This document shows, in pieces, positions 1 through 6,215 of a stretch of 6,892 bases of DNA (positions within the stretch are counted from its first letter, which is position 1; each line of letters opens with the position of its first letter). The stretch is taken from the NCBI GenBank assembly GCA_020437045.1, contig JAGQWV010000159.1, positions 1-6,892 on the forward strand, read 5' to 3'. Both the position numbers and the translations under genes were made by a program. The notes beneath the pieces were generated by a model. It ran no database searches, had not been told where the DNA came from, and saw only the letters and a list, made by a program, of their open reading frames with translations. The stretch is from Saprospiraceae bacterium (GTDB taxonomy: Bacteria; Bacteroidota; Bacteroidia; Chitinophagales; Saprospiraceae).

Positions 1-1606
1 CCATATCGGCAATTTTAAGGGCAACCTTGAAAAAATGCTTCAAGCCGTCCAAAAGGCCAAATCAGAAAATGCAGATATCATTTGCTTCGGAGAATTAGCC
101 ACTTGTGGTTACCCACCGAGAGATTTTCTGGAATTCAAAGATTTTATCAGGAGAGCTCAAGATAGCGTAAACCAACTGGCACTCGCCGCAGAAGACATAG
201 CCATTATTGTGGGTAGCCCTGCTATAAATCCAAAAACGGAAGGCAAAGATCTTCACAACAGTGCTTTTGTACTGGTTGAAGGGAAAATTTTGCACCAGGC
301 GAAAAAGACCTTATTACCCACTTATGACATCTTTGATGAAGATCGGTATTTCGAACCATCGGAAGAGTTTAACACCTTCGTTTACAAGGGAAAACGAATA
401 GCTCTCACCATCTGTGAAGACATGTGGAATATCGGTAACGAGAATCCTCTTTATACCATTTGTCCAATGGACGAAATGATGCCCCAGCAGCCGGACATCA
501 TGATCAATATATCTGCTTCCCCCTTTGCCTATGACCATAGTCAGGAGCGTGTAGACGTAATTCGCGAAAATGCTCTTAGGTACAAATTGCCATTATTCTA
601 TGTGAACAATGTAGGTGCTCAGACGGAATTGATTTTTGATGGCGGTTCCATGGCTATATCACCCTCCGGACATGTCATTGAACTCCCTTATTTTAGAGAA
701 ATGATTCAAGTATTCGAACTTGATGAAGTAGTTGATAATCATGATGATGTATTGCAACCAAAGGAAAAACTTGATCTTATCTATCGAGCATTATTGCAGG
801 GCATCGGTGATTATTTTGGCAAACTGGGTTTCAAAAAAGCGATCCTTGGCTTAAGCGGGGGTATTGATTCTGCCCTCACGGCCGTCCTGGCAGCGCACGC
901 TCTGGGTACCGAGAATGTACGCGTAGTATTGATGCCATCGGAATTTTCTTCACAGCATTCGATAGATGATGCGGTGGCTTTAGCTAAAAACCTTGGTTTG
1001 CAGTACGATATCATACCTATCCAGGGAGCATATAAAGCCTTTCTAACTACGCTTGCACCACTGTTTGAAGATTTGCCTTTTAATGTCACCGAAGAAAATA
1101 TTCAGGCCAGATGCAGGGGTGTGATTCTTATGGCTCTTTCTAACAAATTTGGAAACATACTATTAAATACCTCCAACAAAAGTGAGGCTGCCGTAGGTTA
1201 TGGCACCTTGTATGGTGACATGGCTGGTGGACTTAGTGTAATCGGTGATCTTTACAAAACTGAAGTTTTTGCCCTGTCACGCTATATCAACCGGGAGGAG
1301 GAAATAATCCCCTGGAACACCATAACCAAACCACCAAGTGCAGAGTTGCGACCCAATCAGAGGGATTCGGATTCCCTACCGGATTACGAAATTCTAGACA
1401 CCATTCTCTATGAATACATTGAAAAAGAACTTGGCCCCAGAGAAATTATCGCTATGGGCTATGATGAGAAATTAGTGGCTAGAATCTTGCGATTAGTTAA
1501 CATCAATGAATTTAAGCGCTTTCAAACACCACCTATTCTTCGTATATCATCAAAGGCCTTCGGAATGGGTCGCCGGATGCCGATTGTCGGTAAATACCTG
1601 AGCTAA
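1..1606 (+). CDS. nadE: Glutamine-dependent NAD+ synthetase, 5' end outside window
   Basis: Makes NAD+ from deamido-NAD+ using ATP and ammonia released from glutamine, the last step of NAD biosynthesis, in the cytoplasm. The reading frame is open to the left edge. Eleven codons before the ATG at 35 (from base 2, reading HIGNFKGNLEK) fit the family N-terminus, so ATG 35 is not the true start and about 10 residues are missing. Counting that Met as 1, an N-terminal nitrilase-type glutaminase domain covers about 1-230 with the expected Glu20 (FGELATCGYPP), Lys91 (KKTLLPTYDIFDEDRYF) and Cys127 (LTICEDMW) triad. A C-terminal synthetase domain follows from about 245, with the PP-loop SGGIDSA at 274-280 and the conserved LLNTSNKSE and GDMAGGL stretches near 376-399. 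This two-domain form uses glutamine directly. The protein ends naturally at TAA 1604-1606 and nothing looks broken. Its spacer and promoter-like box suggest it is transcribed separately from the atp genes. Confidence 0.96.
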   Translation, partial: HIGNFKGNLEKMLQAVQKAKSENADIICFGELATCGYPPRDFLEFKDFIRRAQDSVNQLALAAEDIAIIVGSPAINPKTEGKDLHNSAFVLVEGKILHQAKKTLLPTYDIFDEDRYFEPSEEFNTFVYKGKRIALTICEDMWNIGNENPLYTICPMDEMMPQQPDIMINISASPFAYDHSQERVDVIRENALRYKLPLFYVNNVGAQTELIFDGGSMAISPSGHVIELPYFREMIQVFELDEVVDNHDDVLQPKEKLDLIYRALLQGIGDYFGKLGFKKAILGLSGGIDSALTAVLAAHALGTENVRVVLMPSEFSSQHSIDDAVALAKNLGLQYDIIPIQGAYKAFLTTLAPLFEDLPFNVTEENIQARCRGVILMALSNKFGNILLNTSNKSEAAVGYGTLYGDMAGGLSVIGDLYKTEVFALSRYINREEEIIPWNTITKPPSAELRPNQRDSDSLPDYEILDTILYEYIEKELGPREIIAMGYDEKLVARILRLVNINEFKRFQTPPILRISSKAFGMGRRMPIVGKYLS

Positions 1607-1756
1607 AATTTAGTAGGTTGTAATACCGGCCTAAAACTGATTTTTATTTTGTCTTATATCGCATCGTCTTCATTTAATACCTAAAATTGGGCTTTATGTC
1701 AAATTTTATTTGCTCTTTAATTTAATCAGAGAAACGGAAGATGCCTCTTATAAAAA

Positions 1757-1769
1757 GATCGGCCCGATC
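1757..1769. repeat. Short perfect palindrome upstream of the atp promoter
   Basis: The sequence GATCGGCCCGATC has two perfect 6-base inverted arms around one central C. As RNA it could only form a 4-bp stem with a 5-base loop, so it is more plausible as a DNA site for a dimeric protein. It lies about 70 bases upstream of the candidate -7 box. The GC-rich core stands out in AT-rich sequence, but an arm match of this length can arise by chance and no regulator is identified. Confidence 0.3.
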
Positions 1770-1840
1770 CTAAAGTTGTGATTCTCAGTTTTTAACTTCA
1801 AAAAAGGAAGAGGAAGGCTACGATAGAAAGGTTAAAATCA

Positions 1841-1848
1841 TACCTTTG
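1841..1848 (+). promoter_or_regulatory. Candidate -7 promoter element for the atp operon
   Basis: TACCTTTG matches the Bacteroidota housekeeping sigma -7 consensus TAnnTTTG exactly. Transcription would begin roughly 6-8 bases downstream, near 1854-1856, giving a leader of about 25 bases before the atpB ATG. No clear TTG or TTTG -33 element is visible at the usual distance (about 1817-1822), so the assignment rests on the -7 match, its position just before the operon and the lack of another good candidate in the spacer. Confidence 0.6.
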
Positions 1849-1879
1849 TGCCGAATTTTAAGGCAGGGTCAAAATACCT

Positions 1880-3139
1880 ATGAATTTTTCGACGAAATTT
1901 CCAATCAATTTCTTGTTTTCGGTTCTATTTCTTTTGGCGGTAACTTACCCCAGTTTTGGACAACACGAAAACCATGAAACAACTCATTCAGAAGCATCTT
2001 CTGATGAACACCATGAAGGCGATATTTGTGCCCATGCGGGACATCACGAGGGCGACTTTGATCCGGCATCAACAGCCTTCCACCACATTGGCAATCCCAA
2101 TGTTTATTCCATAGGTCCTTTCAATTTTCCGCTGCCGTGTATATTATATACACCAGGAGAAGGGCTGGAGATTTTCTCTTCCGGTAAATTTGAATTTGAC
2201 TTTCAAGGACATGGAGAGGGTCATAAAGCTTATAAAGGATATGTCCTGGATGCCGGAACGGTAAGAAAAGTGATAGATCCTTCTTTCCCAAGAGAACAGG
2301 TTGAAATCGGTGGTGTTGCGCAGATGGGCGAAGATTATTTCGTCTGCTATGGAGGACATCCTTATGCTTTGGAAGCCAGAAGTACGATGGATGGAGGGCT
2401 TTTTGGAGGAGGAAGAACGTCCTTTTATGACTTCTCCCTTACAAAGAATGTGGTTTCTATGTTTTTGGTGTTTGCATTCCTGACCTGGGTCTTTTTTACT
2501 GTGGCAAAATCTTACCGTGAAAGGGAAGGTAAGGCACCGAAAGGATTACAGTCATTCATGGAGCCGATGTTTTTATTTATTCAGGATGAAGTGGCAAAGC
2601 CATTTCTGGGTGAGAAATATGCCAAATATCAACCATTTCTGATGGCCCTTTTCTTCTTTATACTGGGATTGAATCTTTTTGGACAGATCCCATTTTTTGG
2701 TGGATCTAATGTAACCGGTAATTTGGCATTTACGATGGCCGTTGCCTTGTTTACTTTTTTTGTCGTAAACTTCAACGGAAAAAAGGATTATTGGAAGCAT
2801 GTGCTGTGGATGCCCGGTGTGCCGGCAGCGATTAAAGCGGTGATCATTACTCCGGTAGAGATTCTTGGCCTGTTTATTAAGCCTTTTACGCTTATGCTGC
2901 GTCTTTTTGCAAACATAACCGCCGGCCACATTGTGGTCTTGAGTTTTATTGGATTGATTTTCATATTTGGTAATTCAGGAGCCAGTATTGGGGGAGCTTC
3001 GTTAGGTGCGGTCGTATCGGTACCTTTGACCATTTTTATGATGTCTATTGAGTTACTGGTTGCCTTTATTCAGGCGTTTGTATTTACCATTTTGACTGCA
3101 TCGTACATTGGTGCAGCGATCGAAGAACATCATCATTAA
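1880..3139 (+). CDS. atpB: F1Fo ATP synthase subunit a
   Basis: Stator part of the proton channel in the inner membrane; works against the c-ring. The start is firm: an in-frame stop at 1859-1861 precedes it and no other start codon lies between. Residues 1-27 form a signal peptide (hydrophobic 9-22, likely cut before Gln28). An exported His-rich segment follows (ten His between 29 and 69, with HHEGD repeated at 44-48 and 55-59), then a soluble domain to about 185. Hydrophobic segments lie near 189-209, 252-272, 279-297, 314-338, 349-364 and 376-411. The channel arginine is Arg341 in LRLFANITAGH, with Asn345 and Gln398 also conserved. E. coli Glu219 and His245 align with His350 and Glu391, an exchanged pair. 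At 419 residues it is much longer than E. coli subunit a (271); the extra length is the N-terminal domain, seen in Bacteroidota homologues. First gene of the operon, 23 bases before atpE. Confidence 0.97.
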   Translation: MNFSTKFPINFLFSVLFLLAVTYPSFGQHENHETTHSEASSDEHHEGDICAHAGHHEGDFDPASTAFHHIGNPNVYSIGPFNFPLPCILYTPGEGLEIFSSGKFEFDFQGHGEGHKAYKGYVLDAGTVRKVIDPSFPREQVEIGGVAQMGEDYFVCYGGHPYALEARSTMDGGLFGGGRTSFYDFSLTKNVVSMFLVFAFLTWVFFTVAKSYREREGKAPKGLQSFMEPMFLFIQDEVAKPFLGEKYAKYQPFLMALFFFILGLNLFGQIPFFGGSNVTGNLAFTMAVALFTFFVVNFNGKKDYWKHVLWMPGVPAAIKAVIITPVEILGLFIKPFTLMLRLFANITAGHIVVLSFIGLIFIFGNSGASIGGASLGAVVSVPLTIFMMSIELLVAFIQAFVFTILTASYIGAAIEEHHH

Positions 3140-3162
3140 TTCACTTATATAAATAATTAAAA

Positions 3163-3378
3163 ATGATTGGTTCAATTGCCGCTATTGGAATGGGGTTAGC
3201 TGTTATCGGTGCCGGAATTGGTATTGGTAATATCGGAGCAAAAGCGATGGAAGCTATTGCTCGTCAACCTGAAGCAGTAGGTGATATCCGGGCAAACATG
3301 ATCCTGATGGCCGCTCTTGTAGAAGGAGCTGCTTTGATTGCGATCATCGTATCCTATATCTTGCCAGTTGCTGCTTAA
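3163..3378 (+). CDS. atpE: F1Fo ATP synthase subunit c
   Basis: Proteolipid of 71 residues that oligomerises into the membrane rotor ring and carries protons. Two helices form a hairpin: about 3-29 with the glycine packing motif GxGxGxG at 16-22, and about 45-69. They are joined by the polar loop ARQPE (33-37), which contacts gamma and epsilon. The ion-binding carboxylate is Glu54 in ALVEGAAL. Residues matching the Na+ ligands of Ilyobacter tartaricus c (Gln32, Ser66, Tyr70) are Ile21, Gly55 and Ile59, so proton coupling is inferred. The leader before ATG is A/T-only (AAATAATTAAAA), without a Shine-Dalgarno sequence. In-frame TAA and TAG stops are adjacent at 3376-3381. A strong hairpin follows directly, which may help this subunit be made in excess, as the ring needs many copies. 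Confidence 0.97.
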   Translation: MIGSIAAIGMGLAVIGAGIGIGNIGAKAMEAIARQPEAVGDIRANMILMAALVEGAALIAIIVSYILPVAA

Positions 3379-3382
3379 TAGC

Positions 3383-3437
3383 AAAAAGTATGAGAAGCCG
3401 GCCATCAACGGTTGGTTGACCCGGCTTCTACTTTTTT
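3383..3437 (+). terminator. Long T-tailed hairpin between atpE and atpF (possible attenuator)
   Basis: GAAGCCGG (3394-3401) pairs perfectly with CCGGCTTC (3421-3428). Below it, after a 3-base bulge (3391-3393), AAAAAGTA (3383-3390) pairs with TACTTTTT (3429-3436). Inside, TCAAC (3405-3409) pairs with GTTGA (3415-3419) around a 5-base loop. The 3' arm runs into six T residues (3432-3437). This is the layout of an intrinsic terminator, yet it sits inside the operon, 34 bases before atpF. I infer partial termination or 3'-end protection of an atpB-atpE transcript, raising subunit c relative to downstream subunits. The pairing is directly visible; the function is not proven. Confidence 0.65.
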
Positions 3438-3471
3438 ATCTAGAAAATTCAACTATTAAAGAACTATATCC

Positions 3472-3984
3472 ATGATTTTCCTTTCTGACTTTAGTGTAAT
3501 TAAGCCCGAATTCGGTCTGTTCTTTTGGTCTTGTATCATTTTTGCGCTTTTTTGGATCATTGTTGGTCGTTTTGCTTTCCGCCCGATTGCTGAAGCGCTA
3601 AAAAAGAGAGAAGATGACATTCAGAGCGCATTGGATGAATCGGTACGTACCCGGGAAGAAATGGCTAAAATGAAAGCCGAAAATGAAGCACTGTTGGCCC
3701 AGGCACGCGAGGAAAGAAGCCGAATGCTGAAAGAAGCAAAAGAAACCAGCGACGGAATCATCAAAGAAGCTAGGGAAGGGGCAAAGAACGAGGCCCATAA
3801 AATTTTACAACAAGCAAAAAGTGAAATTGAGAACCAGAAGAAACAAGCCATTACTGAAGTCAAAAATCAGGCTGGTTTATTGGCTATCGATTTGACAGAA
3901 AGATTGCTGAAAGAAGAACTGAAAGATAAAGACCAGCAGAAAAAGCTGGTAAATAATCTGATTAACGATCTTAATCTTTCTTAA
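3472..3984 (+). CDS. atpF: F1Fo ATP synthase subunit b
   Basis: Peripheral stalk subunit that links the membrane part to the F1 head through delta and resists rotation of alpha and beta. The 170-residue protein has one N-terminal membrane helix at about 13-33, with the polar sequence GRFAFRPIAEALKKRE just after it, where the helix leaves the membrane. A long charged helix rich in Ala, Glu and Lys (about 40-135) is the dimeric coiled coil, and the C-terminal LTERLLKEEL region (141-150) should bind delta. Length and layout are normal for a bacterial b subunit. The start follows an AT-rich leader with no clear Shine-Dalgarno sequence. Only one b-type gene is present, with no b' copy, so a homodimer is expected. 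It is 17 bases before atpH, indicating tight co-transcription. Confidence 0.96.
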   Translation: MIFLSDFSVIKPEFGLFFWSCIIFALFWIIVGRFAFRPIAEALKKREDDIQSALDESVRTREEMAKMKAENEALLAQAREERSRMLKEAKETSDGIIKEAREGAKNEAHKILQQAKSEIENQKKQAITEVKNQAGLLAIDLTERLLKEELKDKDQQKKLVNNLINDLNLS

Positions 3985-4001
3985 AAAAGCCTACCAAAAC
4001 G

Positions 4002-4541
4002 ATGTCAGTACAACGAATAGCCGGAAGATATGCGAAATCCCTCCTGGACCTTGCCAAGGAAAGAAAAGAGGTCGATGCTGTCCTGCAGGATATGAAGTAT
4101 ATCAAAAGTGCTTTAAAATCCCGTGATCTCTATTTGATGATCAAAAGCCCGATTGTCAATGCAGATAAAAAATTATCGATTTTTAAAAAGATCTTTTCCG
4201 ATAAGATTCAAAAGACGACGGCGGCCTTTTTCGACATCATGACGCGCAAGGGAAGGGAAAGCTACCTTCCAGAGATTGTCGATGCCTTTATCGAACAATA
4301 TAAAGATTACAAACAGATTTCAACTGTCATTATAAAAACTGCGGTACCACTGAGCGACAGTGCCCTGGCTACGATCAAAGAGAAACTGGCTTCTTCACCA
4401 GATATTAAAAAAAATCTGGAGTTCGAGGTCATGGTCGATCCGTCCCTCTTGGGTGGATTCACTCTTGAATTTGAAGGAAGACAATATGATTCAAGTATTG
4501 CCAGCAAGCTTAAAGACTTACGAAAGCAGTTTAGTCATTAA
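4002..4541 (+). CDS. atpH: F1Fo ATP synthase subunit delta
   Basis: Caps the F1 head and joins it to the b stalk (bacterial delta, equivalent to mitochondrial OSCP). At 179 residues it has the usual size. The N-terminal helical domain opens with IAGRYAKSLLDLA (6-18), a typical alpha-binding start, and covers about 1-105. The C-terminal domain carries the family signature around DPSLLGGFTLEFEGRQYDSS (146-165), followed by a basic helix ending in LRKQFSH. ATG 4002 is a natural start, since the conserved N-terminal residues begin straight after it. The 30-base gap to atpA is AT-rich with no terminator. Nothing unusual is seen. Confidence 0.96.
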   Translation: MSVQRIAGRYAKSLLDLAKERKEVDAVLQDMKYIKSALKSRDLYLMIKSPIVNADKKLSIFKKIFSDKIQKTTAAFFDIMTRKGRESYLPEIVDAFIEQYKDYKQISTVIIKTAVPLSDSALATIKEKLASSPDIKKNLEFEVMVDPSLLGGFTLEFEGRQYDSSIASKLKDLRKQFSH

Positions 4542-4571
4542 TTCACATCAAAATTTTAAAAAATACAGAAC

Positions 4572-6173
4572 ATGGTTGATGTAAAGCCCGATGAAATATC
4601 AGCGATCCTGAAGCAGGAATTGTCAGGATTTAAAACCGAAGCCGAATTAGAAGAAGTCGGCACCGTATTGCAGGTGGGTGACGGAATTGCACGTGTTTAT
4701 GGCTTAAATGAGGTACAGGCCGGGGAGCTTGTGCAATTTGACAACGGAACTCAGGCCATCGCATTAAACCTTGAGGAGGATAATGTAGGAGTTGTGCTTC
4801 TTGGTTCAGGTGAAGGTATTAAAGAGGGTTCTTCAGTCAAAAGAACAGGGCAAATCGCCTCCATCGATGTTGGGGAGGGATTCCTGGGCCGGGTAGTAAA
4901 TCCCCTGGGAGAGCCTATTGATGGATTTGGCCCGATCACCGGTACCAGATATAGTATGCCTTTAGAGCGTAAGGCTCCTGGGGTAATCTACCGCCAACCA
5001 GTGAACGAACCACTGCAAACGGGTATCAAAGCTATTGACTCCATGATCCCCATTGGCCGGGGTCAACGGGAATTGATCATTGGTGACCGACAAACTGGTA
5101 AAACAGCTATCGCCATCGATACCATCATCAACCAGAAAGAATTTTATGAACGCGGAGAGCCGGTATACTGTATTTATGTGGCTTCAGGTCAAAAAGCTTC
5201 TACAGTAGCTCAAGTTGCTAAAGTCCTGCAGGACCGGGGAGCGATGGACTATACGGTCATTGTCTCCGCATCTGCATCTGATCCGGCACCTCTACAATTC
5301 TATGCTCCATTTGCTGGTGCTGCTATCGGAGAGTTTTTCCGTGATACCGGTCGGCCGGCATTGATCATTTATGATGACTTGTCTAAACAAGCAGTAGCCT
5401 ATCGCGAAGTATCTCTGCTACTAAGAAGGCCACCAGGAAGGGAAGCTTATCCAGGTGATGTATTCTACCTGCATTCACGCCTTTTGGAACGTGCAGCGAA
5501 AGTGATCAACAACGACCAGATTGCCCAAAACATGAATGATCTTCCCGATTCGCTCAGGAATGCCCGTGACGAGAATGGACAACCCATTGTAAAGGGTGGT
5601 GGATCATTAACTGCCCTTCCGATTATTGAAACTCAAGCGGGTGACGTTTCTGCATATATCCCAACCAACGTAATCTCCATTACGGACGGGCAGATATTCC
5701 TTGAGTCAAACTTATTTAACTCTGGAATTCGGCCAGCAATTAACGTGGGTATCTCTGTATCAAGAGTAGGGGGATCCGCTCAGATTAAGTCAATGAAAAA
5801 AGTAGCTGGTACGTTGAAACTCGATCAGGCACAGTACCGTGAACTAGAGGCCTTTGCCAAATTTGGTAGTGACCTGGATGCGGCTACAAAGGCGGTACTG
5901 GAAAAAGGAGCCAGAAACGTTGAAATCCTGAAGCAACCTCAGTATAGTCCGGTGCCGGTCGAAAAGCAAGTTGCCATTATCTACCTTGGTACAAACGGTC
6001 TGTTGAGATCTGTTCCTATTGATAAAATCAAAGAATTCGAAGAACAATTTCTGGATACCTTGTCGCAGAGACATCCTGGGGTACTTAAAGATTTTAAAGC
6101 TGGAAAATTGACTGATGAAGGTACCAATACCTTACGGTCATTAGCTGCAGAAATTAGTAAACAGTACAGCTAA
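4572..6173 (+). CDS. atpA: F1Fo ATP synthase subunit alpha
   Basis: Non-catalytic nucleotide-binding subunit that alternates with beta in the F1 hexamer. The 533-residue product has an N-terminal beta-barrel (about 27-95), a nucleotide-binding domain (about 96-380) and a C-terminal helical domain. Visible motifs are Walker A GDRQTGKTA (171-179), the Walker B strand LIIYDDLS (264-271), the alpha/beta signature PAINVGISVS (388-397) and the arginine finger Arg398 that reaches into the catalytic site on beta. The extreme N-terminus (MVDVKPDEISAILKQEL) supports the chosen start. Compared with E. coli alpha as I recall it, about 15 extra residues fall between RLLERAAK (303-310) and GSLTALP, in 311-343; related but shorter insertions occur in other Bacteroidota. 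Two TAA codons stand in tandem at the end. The gene lies 42 bases before atpG. Confidence 0.98.
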   Translation: MVDVKPDEISAILKQELSGFKTEAELEEVGTVLQVGDGIARVYGLNEVQAGELVQFDNGTQAIALNLEEDNVGVVLLGSGEGIKEGSSVKRTGQIASIDVGEGFLGRVVNPLGEPIDGFGPITGTRYSMPLERKAPGVIYRQPVNEPLQTGIKAIDSMIPIGRGQRELIIGDRQTGKTAIAIDTIINQKEFYERGEPVYCIYVASGQKASTVAQVAKVLQDRGAMDYTVIVSASASDPAPLQFYAPFAGAAIGEFFRDTGRPALIIYDDLSKQAVAYREVSLLLRRPPGREAYPGDVFYLHSRLLERAAKVINNDQIAQNMNDLPDSLRNARDENGQPIVKGGGSLTALPIIETQAGDVSAYIPTNVISITDGQIFLESNLFNSGIRPAINVGISVSRVGGSAQIKSMKKVAGTLKLDQAQYRELEAFAKFGSDLDAATKAVLEKGARNVEILKQPQYSPVPVEKQVAIIYLGTNGLLRSVPIDKIKEFEEQFLDTLSQRHPGVLKDFKAGKLTDEGTNTLRSLAAEISKQYS

Positions 6174-6215
6174 TAATCAAACATAACCAAGTCTTTCAAT
6201 AGAGTAGCATAACCT

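Larger units (their letters stand above)
1607..1879. other. nadE-atpB intergenic region
   Basis: This AT-rich spacer of 273 bases has no convincing gene on either strand. No GC-rich terminator hairpin is visible after nadE; the best candidate is an AT-only 7-bp stem (1682-1688 with 1702-1708, 13-base loop), which is weak. A purine tract at 1800-1817, a 13-base palindrome at 1757-1769 and a Bacteroidota-type -7 box at 1841-1848 lie in the half nearest atpB. The small atpI or atpZ genes that often precede atpB are not here. Confidence 0.8.

Noticed and set aside
811..1089. 92-codon open frame on the minus strand inside nadE
   Set aside because: It is antisense to the conserved PP-loop region of nadE and resembles no family I know.
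1603..1613. AT-rich palindrome CTAAAATTTAG over the nadE stop codon as a terminator
   Set aside because: Five-base AT-only arms around a single base cannot form a stable hairpin, and no T tract follows immediately.
1696..1773. Two tiny open frames in the spacer (ATG 1696, 9 codons; ATG 1741, 10 codons) as possible leader peptides
   Set aside because: Both lie upstream of the predicted transcription start, have no amino acid bias typical of attenuation leaders and no linked alternative hairpins.
1861..1869. AGGCAGGGT before atpB as a Shine-Dalgarno sequence
   Set aside because: The match is imperfect, lies about 11 bases from the ATG, and the other genes in the window do not use such sites.
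2573..2929. 118-codon open frame on the minus strand inside atpB
   Set aside because: It lies antisense to conserved membrane helices of subunit a, has a Lys/Gln-rich sequence without recognisable domains, and no promoter or leader of its own. It is a shadow of the real gene.
3163..3378. Na+-coupled c-ring
   Set aside because: The conserved glutamate is present, but the positions of the other Na+ ligands hold Ile21, Gly55 and Ile59 instead of Gln, Ser and Tyr.
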